This document shows positions 18,635 to 27,428 of a DNA stretch of 64,000 nucleotides, one piece after another; positions within the stretch are counted from its first letter, which is position 1; the number at the start of each line of letters is the position of its first letter. Origin of the DNA: Thiomonas delicata (lineage in GTDB: Bacteria > Pseudomonadota > Gammaproteobacteria > Burkholderiales > Burkholderiaceae_C); NCBI RefSeq assembly GCF_900088825.1, contig NZ_LT592170.1, positions 504,594-568,593 of the forward strand, written 5' to 3'. A program made the position numbers and the translations under genes. Below the pieces are notes generated by a model, which did not search any database, was not told the DNA's origin, and saw nothing but the letters and a program-made list of their open reading frames with translations.

Positions 18635-21600
18635 TCAGACGCCATGCTGGCGCAGATCCAGCGTGAAGGGAAATTCCAGGCTGGGCTGGGCGGAGGCGGC
18701 TAGCATGCGTCCGGGTGTATGGCCTATCTGGAAGAAGCGAGCCAGCCGCCGGCTTTCGGCCTCGTAGGCGTTGATCGGGAAGGTGTCGTGGCTGAGTCCA
18801 CCGGGGTGGGCTACGTGGTACTGGCAACCACCGAGCGAACGTTCCATCCAGGTGTCGACGATGTCGAAGGTCAGCGGCGCATGCACGCCAATGGTGGGGT
18901 GCAACGCGGAGGCTGGCCGCCAAGCGCGGTAGCGCACGCCGCAGACATATTCCCCGCTGCGCCCGGTGGGCTGCATGGGCATAGTCTGACCGTTGACCGT
19001 CAGCACGTGGCGGCTGTCGGTTAGGCCGTTGATCTTCACCTCAACCCGCTCCAGCGATGAGTCGACGTAGCGCACCGTGGTGCCCGCAACGCCCTCCTCG
19101 CCCATCACATTCCAGGGCTCCAGCGCCATGCGCACTTCCAGTCGCATGCCGCGCACGGCATACTCGCCCAGCAGCGGGAAGCGGAAGGTATGGTGCGGCG
19201 CGAACCATTGGGGATCGAAGTCGAAGCCGGCGTCGCTCAACTCGGTCAGCACGTCCTCGAAGTCCATCGCAATGAAGGTGGGGAGCAGGAAGCGGTCGTG
19301 CAGCGCTGTGCCCCAGCGTTGAAGCGCCCCGGTGTAAGGTTGTTCCCAGAAGCGCGCGATGAGTGCGCGCAGTAGCAGCTGCTGCACGACGCTCATGCGC
19401 GCGTGCGGCGGCATTTCGAACGCGCGAAGCTCCAGCAGGCCGAGACGTCCGGTGACGGAGTCGGGGTTGTAGAGCTTGTCAATGCAGAACTCGGCGCGGT
19501 GCGTGTTGCCCGTGACGTCGATGAGGATGTTGCGCAGGGTCCGATCGATCAGCCACGGCGGCAGCCATGCGCTCCCGGCCTCGGTGCCGCGGTTGCGGCG
19601 CAATTCGGCCAGCGCGATTTCCAGTTCGTACACTTGGTCGTCGCGCGCCTCGTCTACCCGTGGCGCCTGGCTGGTGGGGCCGATGAACAAACCACTGAAC
19701 AGATACGACAGCGAGGGATGATTGTGCCAGTACGCCACCAGGCTGGCCAGCAGATCGGGGCGGCGCAGAAAGGGGCTGTCTGCGGGCGTGGCGCCGCCGA
19801 GCACGATGTGGTTGCCCCCGCCCGTGCCGGTGTGGCGGCCGTCGAGCATGAACTTCTCGGCCCCGAGGCGGGTTTCGAACGCTGCCTGGTAGAGGAATTC
19901 GGTGTGGTCGACGAGCTCGACCCAGTCGTGCGCCGGATGGATGTTGACCTCGATGACCCCGGGGTCGGGCGTGACTTGAAGCATGTTCAGGCGCGGGTCG
20001 CGCGGTGGCGGATAACCCTCGAGCACCAGTTGCACTTGCAGGCGCTGCGCGGTGGATTCGATCGCGGCGAGCAGTTCCAGGTAATTCTCCACATGCGTCA
20101 GAGGCGGCATGAACACGTAGAGCCTGCCTTCTCGGGCCTCCACGCACACGGCGGTGCGCACCACCCAGGATGCCGACTCGAGGCGGGCTGGCGAGCGAGC
20201 ACGATCGATGGCGGCCCTTGCCGTGCCTGACGCGGCTGCGCCATGTGTTGGTGCGTCCAGCTTCTGTCCCTGCACTGCAATGGTGCCACCTTCGGCATAG
20301 CCGCCCCCAATACGGTGCACATCCAAGCCGCTGCCCGGGCCGTATTGCGCACGAATACGCGCCGCAGCGGGAAGCGGCTGGCGCGGCGCGAAGGGGTCTT
20401 GCGGCCACTCGGCCAGGCGGTCACCCTCGGCGGCCCAGGGCAGGGAATCCAGTGGCAGGCGCCAGCCCATGGCCGAATCGCCAGGAATCAGGTACATGCG
20501 CTCGTCGCGGAAAAACCAGGGCCCAGAGACCCAGCGCGGCCCGGCCAAGCTCGGTGCGCCTAGTTCGGGGTGAAGCGGAAGCGCGTAGCCGACAGGGGTT
20601 TTCAGGCCCTGGTCGAACACCCGTCGAAGCCGGGCGCGTTCGAGCTCGTCGTCCACGTGCGAATCGAAGGGGTCGACGTTCACCGGCAGGCGACGCTCGC
20701 GCCACAGGTAATACCAGGTGTCTTCGAAGCCGGCCTGCACGTGCGCCGGGTTCACGCCCAGCGCGTCGACCAGGGCGAGCATGAAGGTGTGGGCGTCATC
20801 ACTGGTGGCGTTGTCCGGCACGCGTTCGTCGGCGAACAGGGCCGGGTCGTGCCAGCATGGCTGTCCGTCACGTCGCCAGTAGGCGGACAGCGCCCAGCGC
20901 GGAAGCTGTTCGCCCGGGTACCACTTGCCTTGGCCGAAGTGCAGAAAACCGCCGGGGCCATAGCGCTTGGCCAAGCGTTGTATCAGTTCGCCAGCGTAGC
21001 CGCGTTTGGTGGGGCCTACGGCATCGGTATTCCATTCCGGTGCGTCGCGGTCGGTCACGGCGACGAAGGTCGGCTCACCGCCTTGGGTGAGGCGCACATC
21101 GCCCGCTTCCAGATGCTGGTCGACTTGCGCCCCTAGCAGCAGCACGGCCTGCCACTGATCGTCGGTGTAGGGCTTGGTCACGCGCGGGGACTCGTAGATG
21201 CGGGTGACGCCCATGTGGTGGCTGAACTCGACTTCGCACTCGTCTATCAGCCCTTCCACAGGCGCGGCGCTGGATGGCTGCGGGGTACAGGCCAGTGGAA
21301 TATGGCCTTCCCCGGCGAGCAGGCCGGAGGTGGGATCCAGGCCGATCCAGCCGGCGCCTGGCAGGTAGACCTCGCACCAGGCGTGCAAGTCGGTGAAGTC
21401 GTGTTCGGCGCCGCCGGGGCCGTCAAGCGATTTCACGTCGGGCGTGAGCTGGATGAGATAGCCAGAGACGAAGCGAGCGGCCAGGCCCAGGTGGCGCAGC
21501 ACCTGCACCATCAGCCAGCCAGTGTCGCGGCAGGATCCCGAGCACAATTCCAGCGTCTGCTCCGGGGTCTGCACGCCCGGCTCCATGCGAACGAGATAGG

Positions 21601-22069
21601 CGATGTCGTGCTGCAGGCGCTGATTGACGTCGACCAGGAAGTCGATGGTTCGTCGCGGTGTGATGTCGATGCTGTCGAGCAGAGCCGCCAACAGTGGCGT
21701 GCGGGCGACGGTTGCCAGGTAGGGCGTGAGTTCTCCGCGCAACTCGGCGCTGTAGGCGAAGGGGAACTTCTCGGCCTCGGGTTCGAGAAAAAAATCGAAC
21801 GGGTTGTAGACCGACATCTCGGCCACCAGATCGATCGTGATCTGCAGCAAGGTGGTCTTTTCCGGAAACGTCAGTCGTGCCTGATAGTTGGCAAAAGGGT
21901 CCTGTTGCCAATTGATGAAATGCTCGGCCGGGTCGACCCGCTGACTGTAGGACAGAATCGGGGTGCGGCAATGCGGCGCCGGGCGCAAGCGCACCATGTG
22001 CGGCGAGAGATTCACGGGCCTGTCGAAACGGTAGGTGGTGGTGTGGCTGAGGGCGACGTGAAGGGCCAT
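18635..22069 (-). CDS. Transglutaminase fused to DUF2126 amidoligase-like region
   Basis: 1144-residue protein. Residues 1-85 form the transglutaminase N-terminal beta domain (VALSHTTTYRFDRPVNLSPH). The core at ~150-270 carries Cys in LCSGSCRDTGW, His in FTDLHAWCEVY and Asp in GLDPTSG. From ~310 onward the sequence matches DUF2126 (LTQGGEPTFVA, FGQGKWYPGEQLPRW, NIHPAHDW, GRHTGTGGGNHIVLGG), predicted in the literature to be an amidoligase with a glutamine-synthetase-like fold. Longer in-frame starts run into the alpha-E gene; the ATG at 22069 gives the standard N terminus. It combines a putative ligase and hydrolase in one chain. Confidence 0.88.
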   Translation of the reverse strand: MALHVALSHTTTYRFDRPVNLSPHMVRLRPAPHCRTPILSYSQRVDPAEHFINWQQDPFANYQARLTFPEKTTLLQITIDLVAEMSVYNPFDFFLEPEAEKFPFAYSAELRGELTPYLATVARTPLLAALLDSIDITPRRTIDFLVDVNQRLQHDIAYLVRMEPGVQTPEQTLELCSGSCRDTGWLMVQVLRHLGLAARFVSGYLIQLTPDVKSLDGPGGAEHDFTDLHAWCEVYLPGAGWIGLDPTSGLLAGEGHIPLACTPQPSSAAPVEGLIDECEVEFSHHMGVTRIYESPRVTKPYTDDQWQAVLLLGAQVDQHLEAGDVRLTQGGEPTFVAVTDRDAPEWNTDAVGPTKRGYAGELIQRLAKRYGPGGFLHFGQGKWYPGEQLPRWALSAYWRRDGQPCWHDPALFADERVPDNATSDDAHTFMLALVDALGVNPAHVQAGFEDTWYYLWRERRLPVNVDPFDSHVDDELERARLRRVFDQGLKTPVGYALPLHPELGAPSLAGPRWVSGPWFFRDERMYLIPGDSAMGWRLPLDSLPWAAEGDRLAEWPQDPFAPRQPLPAAARIRAQYGPGSGLDVHRIGGGYAEGGTIAVQGQKLDAPTHGAAASGTARAAIDRARSPARLESASWVVRTAVCVEAREGRLYVFMPPLTHVENYLELLAAIESTAQRLQVQLVLEGYPPPRDPRLNMLQVTPDPGVIEVNIHPAHDWVELVDHTEFLYQAAFETRLGAEKFMLDGRHTGTGGGNHIVLGGATPADSPFLRRPDLLASLVAYWHNHPSLSYLFSGLFIGPTSQAPRVDEARDDQVYELEIALAELRRNRGTEAGSAWLPPWLIDRTLRNILIDVTGNTHRAEFCIDKLYNPDSVTGRLGLLELRAFEMPPHARMSVVQQLLLRALIARFWEQPYTGALQRWGTALHDRFLLPTFIAMDFEDVLTELSDAGFDFDPQWFAPHHTFRFPLLGEYAVRGMRLEVRMALEPWNVMGEEGVAGTTVRYVDSSLERVEVKINGLTDSRHVLTVNGQTMPMQPTGRSGEYVCGVRYRAWRPASALHPTIGVHAPLTFDIVDTWMERSLGGCQYHVAHPGGLSHDTFPINAYEAESRRLARFFQIGHTPGRMLAASAQPSLEFPFTLDLRQHGV

Positions 22070-22124
22070 GGGGCACCTGTGGAGGGAATCGAGAGGCGGT
22101 GAAGCGGGGCTGGCGAGGGCGGCG

Positions 22125-23075
22125 TCAGGCGGCGAGAAAATCCTGGCTGATGCGTTCGCCGAGGTCGTTGATGCGATCCAGAAAACGCGTGAGCCAGGCG
22201 TGCAGTCCGGTGGACATGATCTCGGCCGTGCGCCCGAATTGCAATTCGGCATTGAGCAGGCCGGCTCTGCGCAGGGTTTCGTGCGAACGCGGGTTAGCCA
22301 CCGCACGCAGATGGGCCGTGGCCTCCGACATGCACGCGGCAAGCGAGCGCGGCATGTCGGGACGCAAGATGAGCAACTCGGCCACGCGTTCGGGGGTGAT
22401 GGCGTCACGGTAGACCTTGCGGTACACCTCGAAGCCCGACACCGAGCGCAGCACGCTGGACCAGTAATAAAAGTCGTACTCGTGCACGCGTCCGTTGCCG
22501 GAGCCATAGAAATCGGACTGTAGCGCGTGGAACTTCACGTCCAGCAGCCGCGCGGTGTTGTCGGCGCGTTCGAGAAAAGTGCCGATGCGCAGGAAGTGGA
22601 AGGCTTCGTCTTGCAGCAAGGTTCCCGAGGTGACGCCGCGCGAGAGATGCGAGCGGTTTTTCACCCATTCAAAATACTCGCCTGGATCGCGTTCGAAGCG
22701 CCCGTCGAGCAGCGGGCGTTGCGACTCCAGCCAAGTCTGGTTGATGGTTTCCCAGACCTCGGTGGTGATGGTGCCGCGCACGGCGCGTGCGTTCTCGCGC
22801 GCCGCGCGCAGATTGCGCTGGATGGACGAGACGTTGCCCATGTCGCGCACCATGAAGTCGAGCACCTTGCCCGCCTCGATTTCGCCGTGCCGCGCGGTGT
22901 AGTCGGCGGTAAGTTCGAAGATGCCCAGCAGACCCGTCCAGCCGAGTTGCTCCACCGCACCCGGTTGGGGCAGCAGCGAGGACTGTTGCTGCACGTCGAG
23001 CATGCGTGCGGTGTTTTCCGCCCTCTCGGTGTAGCGGGCCATCCAGAACAGGTGATCGGCGGTGCGGCTGAGCAT
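22125..23075 (-). CDS. Alpha-E domain protein (DUF403)
   Basis: 316-residue, almost entirely helical alpha-E protein. The family signature is at the N terminus (SRTADHLFWMARYTERAENTARML), with further conserved helices around NQTWLESQRP and FLRIGTFLERADNTARLLD. Its function is unknown, but it is nearly always linked to circularly permuted ATP-grasp and transglutaminase genes and may be a partner or carrier for them. The ATG at 23075 directly abuts the TAG of the ATP-grasp gene, so the two are tightly coupled. A homologous domain is fused to the second ATP-grasp of this operon. Confidence 0.9.
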   Translation of the reverse strand: MLSRTADHLFWMARYTERAENTARMLDVQQQSSLLPQPGAVEQLGWTGLLGIFELTADYTARHGEIEAGKVLDFMVRDMGNVSSIQRNLRAARENARAVRGTITTEVWETINQTWLESQRPLLDGRFERDPGEYFEWVKNRSHLSRGVTSGTLLQDEAFHFLRIGTFLERADNTARLLDVKFHALQSDFYGSGNGRVHEYDFYYWSSVLRSVSGFEVYRKVYRDAITPERVAELLILRPDMPRSLAACMSEATAHLRAVANPRSHETLRRAGLLNAELQFGRTAEIMSTGLHAWLTRFLDRINDLGERISQDFLAA

Positions 23076-24497
23076 CTAGCGCTCCAAGACCCAGGTGTCT
23101 TTGGTCCCGCCGCCCTGCGAGGAGTTGACCACCAGCGAGCCTTCGCCCAGCGCCACGCGGGTCAGCCCGCCCGGCACCAAGGATACGGACTTGCCCGAGA
23201 GCACGAAGGGCCGCAGGTCGATATGGCGTGGCGCGATGCCGGCTTCCACCAGAATGGGGCAGGTCGACAGTGCCAACGTGGGTTGAGCGATGTAGCGTTC
23301 AGGGTGGATTTCGATCTTCTCGGCGAAGTCTGCGATCTCCGCCTTGCTCGCCGCCGGCCCCACCAGCATGCCGTAGCCGCCCGCGCCGTGCACCTCCTTG
23401 ACCACCAACTCGGGTAGGTGGTCAAGCACGTAGCGCAAACTCTCGGGTTCGCGGCACAAGTGGGTGGGTACGTTGCTGAGGAGGGGTTCTTGGCCGAGGT
23501 AGAACCGGATCATGTCCGGCACGTAGGGGTAGATGGATTTGTCGTCGGCCACGCCGGTACCGATGGCGTTGGCTAGGTTGACGTTGCCGGCTCGGTAGGC
23601 CTGCATGAGTCCGGGGCAGCCCAGCGTGGATTCGGGGCGGAACGCCAGCGGGTCGAGAAAGTCGTCGTCGACGCGGCGGTAGATCACGTCCACGCGTTGG
23701 GGGCCCTGAGTGGTGCGCATGTAGACGAAATCGTTCTCCACGTACAAGTCTTGGCCTTCCACCAACTCCACACCCATCTGCTGGGCGAGGAAGGCATGCT
23801 CGAAGTAGGCGGAGTTGTACATGCCGGGCGTGAGCACGACCACGGTCGGCTCGTTGAGCGCGGGCGGTGCCACGTCACGCAGCTTTTCCAGCAGCAGATC
23901 CGGATAGTGCGCCACAGGCGCCACCGCGTGACGCGCGAACAGGTTGGGGAACAAACGCATCATCATGCGGCGGTTTTCCAGCATATAGCTCACGCCTGAT
24001 GGCACGCGCAGGTTGTCTTCCAGCACGTAGAACTCGCCCTTGCCCTCGGCGCTCTCCGCGCGCACCACGTCAACGCCCGCGATATGCGCATACACCTGCT
24101 GGGGCAGGGTGACGCCATGCATCTGAGGCCGGTATTGCGCGTTGTCGAGCACCTGGTCGGGAGGGACCTTGCCGGCACGCAGGATGTCCTGGTCGTGATA
24201 AATGTCGTGCAGGAAGTGGTTGAGCGCCGTGACGCGCTGCTTGAGCCCGGCTTCCAGGTGTCGCCATTCGTCGGACGGGATGATGCGCGGAATCATGTCG
24301 AACGGAATCAGCCGCTCGGTTCCGGCGTCGTCGCCGTACACGGCGAAGGTGATGCCCACGCGGCGGAAAATGAGCTCGGCCTCCTCGCGCTTGGCTTGCA
24401 GCGCAGAAGGCGGCTGTTGCTCCAGCCATTGCGCATAGCCCGCGTAGTGGGCTCGCACGGCGTGATCGGCCGTATGCATTTCGTCGTAGTGGTGCAT
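23076..24497 (-). CDS. Circularly permuted type 2 ATP-grasp protein
   Basis: 473-residue first gene of the operon, a DUF404/DUF407 circularly permuted ATP-grasp. Key segments are FYVLEDNLRVPSGVSYM (acidic/Asn pocket, near 175), VVLTPGMYNSAYFEHAFL, YRRVDDDFLDPLAFRPES, GNVNLANAIGTGVADDK and VKEVHGAGGYGML (near 365). The family is predicted to ligate amino acids or amines to carboxylates at the cost of ATP; no product is known. The acidic pocket is intact here, unlike in its fused paralogue. ATG 24497 is used; ATG at 24479 is possible. The 210-nt upstream gap must hold the operon promoter, but no convincing -35/-10 was identified. Confidence 0.9.
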   Translation of the reverse strand: MHHYDEMHTADHAVRAHYAGYAQWLEQQPPSALQAKREEAELIFRRVGITFAVYGDDAGTERLIPFDMIPRIIPSDEWRHLEAGLKQRVTALNHFLHDIYHDQDILRAGKVPPDQVLDNAQYRPQMHGVTLPQQVYAHIAGVDVVRAESAEGKGEFYVLEDNLRVPSGVSYMLENRRMMMRLFPNLFARHAVAPVAHYPDLLLEKLRDVAPPALNEPTVVVLTPGMYNSAYFEHAFLAQQMGVELVEGQDLYVENDFVYMRTTQGPQRVDVIYRRVDDDFLDPLAFRPESTLGCPGLMQAYRAGNVNLANAIGTGVADDKSIYPYVPDMIRFYLGQEPLLSNVPTHLCREPESLRYVLDHLPELVVKEVHGAGGYGMLVGPAASKAEIADFAEKIEIHPERYIAQPTLALSTCPILVEAGIAPRHIDLRPFVLSGKSVSLVPGGLTRVALGEGSLVVNSSQGGGTKDTWVLER

Positions 24498-24710
24498 GGT
24501 TCTCGCTCAAGGCCGGCAAAGGCGTCGGTTCTGGACGGTTCCAGCTTGCTTTGCAAAAAACAGGCCAATGTTCGCCCGGTAGGCATGACGGAGGGTCTGC
24601 CTTTTGCTTTTTGTTCGACCATCGGTTGTGACAGAGCGCCGTGATACTCGGCCCGCAAGGCCTTCAAGCGTTCGGCCCCATCGCCGTTGCCGCACGTGCT
24701 GATGTGTGTG

Positions 24711-26999
24711 TCAGAATTCGGTCGGATCGACGTCAATGGCCCAGCGCACCCGGGCCTTGGCCTGCACCAAGGCGCTATGCCAGATGGTCAGGAAGTCTTG
24801 CAGCATGCTGCGGTTGGGGCCTTCGACCAGGATGTGCTGGCGATGCATGCCGGCCAGGCGCGCCAGGCTGGCCGGCACCGGCGGGTAGACCATCAGGCCG
24901 GCCTCGCGGGCCGGCTGCGCGGCCAGTTCGGCGGCCTGGGCGAGAAAGGCTTCCAGCACCTCGGGCTTCTTGTGCTCGGCGCGCAGCAGGGCCTGGAAGG
25001 AAAACGGCGGCATGCCGGCGCGCCGGCGCTCGATCAGCTCCTGCGCGGCAAAGCCGGGGTAGTCGTGCGCCACCAGGGCGCGGTAGAGCATGTGTTCAGG
25101 GTAGGCGGTCTGCACCAGCATCGCGGGTGCCGTCCCGCCCTCGGCGGCGTCGGCCCGCCCCGCCCGGCCGGCGGCCTGCATGAGTTGGGCGAACAGGCGC
25201 TCGGGGGCGCGCAGGTCGTGCGTGAACAGCCCGGCGTCCGGGTTGAGCGCGGCCACCAGGGTCACGCGCTGGAAGTCGTGGCCCTTGGTGATCATCTGCG
25301 TGCCGACGAGGATGTCCACCTCGCCCGCGTGCATTTGCGCGAAGCCGCTTTGCGCCGCGCCCTTGCGCCGGGCTGTATCGGCGTCGATGCGGGCGATGCG
25401 CGCCTGCGGGAACAGTTCGGCCAGTGCCTCCTCCGCGCGCTGTGTGCCGCGTCCCAGCGGCTGCAGGTCGAGGCTGCCGCATTCGGGGCAGGCGCGCGGG
25501 ATCGCGGCGCGGTGGCCGCAGTGATGGCAGCGCAGGCTGCGGTCGGTGCGGTGGTAGACCAAGTGGGCATCGCAGTGCGGGCAGTCCGACAGCCAGCCGC
25601 AGTCCGGGCAACGGATCACCGGGGCGTAGCCGCGCCGATTGAGGAACAGCAGGCTTTGCTCGCCGCGTGCCAGGCGCGCGGCGATGGCCTCGTGCAGCGC
25701 CTGACCGATCAGCCCGCCGGCCCGCAGCAGGGGGTCCTGCCCGGCGTGCAGCAGGCGCACTTCGGGCATGCTGCCGCTGGCGCGGGCGGGCAGTTCCAGC
25801 AAGCGGTAGCGGCCGCGCTGCGCGGCGCGCCAGCTTTCCAGCGACGGCGTCGCCGATCCCAGCACCACCGGGATGTCGCGCTGGCGTGCGCGCCACACCG
25901 CGAGGTCGCGCGCCGAATAGCGCGCGCCTTCCTGCTGCTTGTAGGAGGCATCGTGTTCCTCGTCGACCACGATGAGGGCCAGGTTTGGCAGCGAGGCCAG
26001 CGCCGCCAGGCGCGTGCCCAGCACGATGCGCGCCCGGCCGCTGTGCGCGGCAAGCCAATGGTCGAAGCGCTCGGCCTCGGCCAGGCCGCTGTGCAGCACG
26101 GCGAGCATCGCGTCTGGAAAGCGCGCGGCGAAGCGCTGCACGAGCTGGGGCGTGAGGTTGATCTCCGGCGTGAGCACCAGCACCTGCGCTTGCGGATTGC
26201 GGGCCAGCGCATGCTGGGCCAGATGCAGGTAGACCTCGGTCTTGCCGCTGCCGGTGACGCCGAACAGCAGGAAGGGCGCGTAGCCGCGCGCCGCGCGCAC
26301 GGCTTCGACGGCGGCCTGTTGCGCAGCTTGCAGAACGGGCGGACGGGCCGGCGCGCCGGGCTGTTCGGCAGCGCGGCAAGGCTCGGGCACGCGTTCGACC
26401 CAGCCCTGCATCTCCCACGCGCGCAGCTGAGCCGCGGCCTTCGGGTGCAGTGCGCGCGCGGCCTGGACGGACAAGCGGGGAGGCGCGCCTTGATCCATGG
26501 CCGAGCTTGAGTCAGCCGGCCGTGCCGGGTGGAGTCCGAGCGCCCCGGCCAGGCGCCACAAGGCGGCGTGGCGGGACGACAGGGTCCGCGGCATTTGCTC
26601 CCGCCCGGCCGGTGTGAGGCGAAAGGCCGTGCCGGCCTGGCGTTGTCGCCAGTCGGCTACGCGCTTGGCGACGGCCGCGGCGCCGCGCTCGCGCAGCCAG
26701 GTCGGCAGCGCCGCGGCCATCAGTTCGCCCAACGGGCGCTGGTAGTAGCCGGCGGCGAACCGCAGCAAGTCCAGCCAGTCGCTTCCAAGCGGCGGCAGGG
26801 CGTCGAACACGCCCTCCAGCGGCCGCAGGGCCGAGGCGGCGGTTGCCGAATCCCCTTGCGCCGGGCCCAGCACCACGCCGCAAACGGTTTGCCGGCCTAA
26901 GGGGGCGCGCACCAGGCTACCGGGCGGTAGGGGCTCGGCATGCAGGTAATCCAGGGCGTCCCAGAGCGGGGCATCCACCGCGACGCGGAGCAGGGTCAT
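24711..26999 (-). CDS. priA: Primosomal replication protein N' (PriA helicase)
   Basis: 762-residue superfamily 2 helicase that reloads the replisome at stalled forks. The N-terminal DNA-binding domain is followed by helicase motifs: Walker A GVTGSGKTEVYLH (near 250), DEEH-type motif II in LIVVDEEHDASYKQQ, and LGSATPSLES. A zinc-binding cysteine cluster follows (RCPDCGWLSDCPHCDAHL, CHHCGH, CPECGS), then GTQMITKGHDF and QAAGRAGRAD. The length is usual. The ATG at 26999 opens with RVAVDAPLWDALDY, as expected. Directly upstream lies the DnaA-box-rich gap, then hemE in the same orientation. Confidence 0.96.
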   Translation of the reverse strand: MTLLRVAVDAPLWDALDYLHAEPLPPGSLVRAPLGRQTVCGVVLGPAQGDSATAASALRPLEGVFDALPPLGSDWLDLLRFAAGYYQRPLGELMAAALPTWLRERGAAAVAKRVADWRQRQAGTAFRLTPAGREQMPRTLSSRHAALWRLAGALGLHPARPADSSSAMDQGAPPRLSVQAARALHPKAAAQLRAWEMQGWVERVPEPCRAAEQPGAPARPPVLQAAQQAAVEAVRAARGYAPFLLFGVTGSGKTEVYLHLAQHALARNPQAQVLVLTPEINLTPQLVQRFAARFPDAMLAVLHSGLAEAERFDHWLAAHSGRARIVLGTRLAALASLPNLALIVVDEEHDASYKQQEGARYSARDLAVWRARQRDIPVVLGSATPSLESWRAAQRGRYRLLELPARASGSMPEVRLLHAGQDPLLRAGGLIGQALHEAIAARLARGEQSLLFLNRRGYAPVIRCPDCGWLSDCPHCDAHLVYHRTDRSLRCHHCGHRAAIPRACPECGSLDLQPLGRGTQRAEEALAELFPQARIARIDADTARRKGAAQSGFAQMHAGEVDILVGTQMITKGHDFQRVTLVAALNPDAGLFTHDLRAPERLFAQLMQAAGRAGRADAAEGGTAPAMLVQTAYPEHMLYRALVAHDYPGFAAQELIERRRAGMPPFSFQALLRAEHKKPEVLEAFLAQAAELAAQPAREAGLMVYPPVPASLARLAGMHRQHILVEGPNRSMLQDFLTIWHSALVQAKARVRWAIDVDPTEF

Positions 27000-27108
27000 G
27001 GTCGGGTTGCGGGACGCGGGCTTCGATCATTCTGAGCAGGGTTTTCCATGACGAGCAGGCGCATCGTTGAAGGTTAAGTGAGCGTTGACTCGCTTGGCCT
27101 GTGCGGAT

Positions 27109-27337
27109 TTTTCAATGCCATTCACGTTTGCACAGATGTCAAGCCGGCCTGTGAATAACTTTGTGCATAGTTGGCTGCCGGCACCAATTCAACCCTGTGG
27201 ATAATCATGTGTATAGAATTTAAGAATCCATTAGACTTCGCTAATAATCCTTAAATATCAACAAGTTGAGGTTGGTATCTTCATGTTCTGCCTGTGATTT
27301 GCTTGCTGCGGTGCATGAGGTCGAGAAGTGTGCATAA
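27109..27337. other. DnaA-box cluster with AT-rich segment, oriC-like
   Basis: The gene-free stretch 27000-27428 holds five 9-mers matching TGTGNATA(A/G), all in one orientation: 27150 (TGTGAATAA), 27162 (TGTGCATAG), 27196 (TGTGGATAA, the perfect DnaA box TTATCCACA on the other strand), 27208 (TGTGTATAG) and 27329 (TGTGCATAA). Two pairs show the same 12-nt spacing, 46 nt apart. Next to them, 27213-27270 is strongly AT-rich in a GC-rich genome and could be an unwinding element. hemE borders the origin in Caulobacter. dnaA, dnaN, rpmH and gidA are not in the window, so an origin remains a hypothesis. Confidence 0.55.
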
Positions 27338-27428
27338 GCATGCACCGAGCTTGACATCTGGCCCCGATTCGGATGCGGGGGACCCGGCCCGGCACGCCCC
27401 GGGTCGCGCCTCGCACCGCGGCGTCGCG

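Noticed and set aside
24498..24710. Riboswitch or leader peptide ahead of the ATP-grasp operon
   Set aside because: No known riboswitch core and no convincing hairpin pair; only an unassigned promoter region can be stated.
27000..27428. Short open frames in the DnaA-box gap
   Set aside because: Low GC at third positions, no ribosome-binding site and no family; DnaA boxes and AT-rich DNA explain the composition better.
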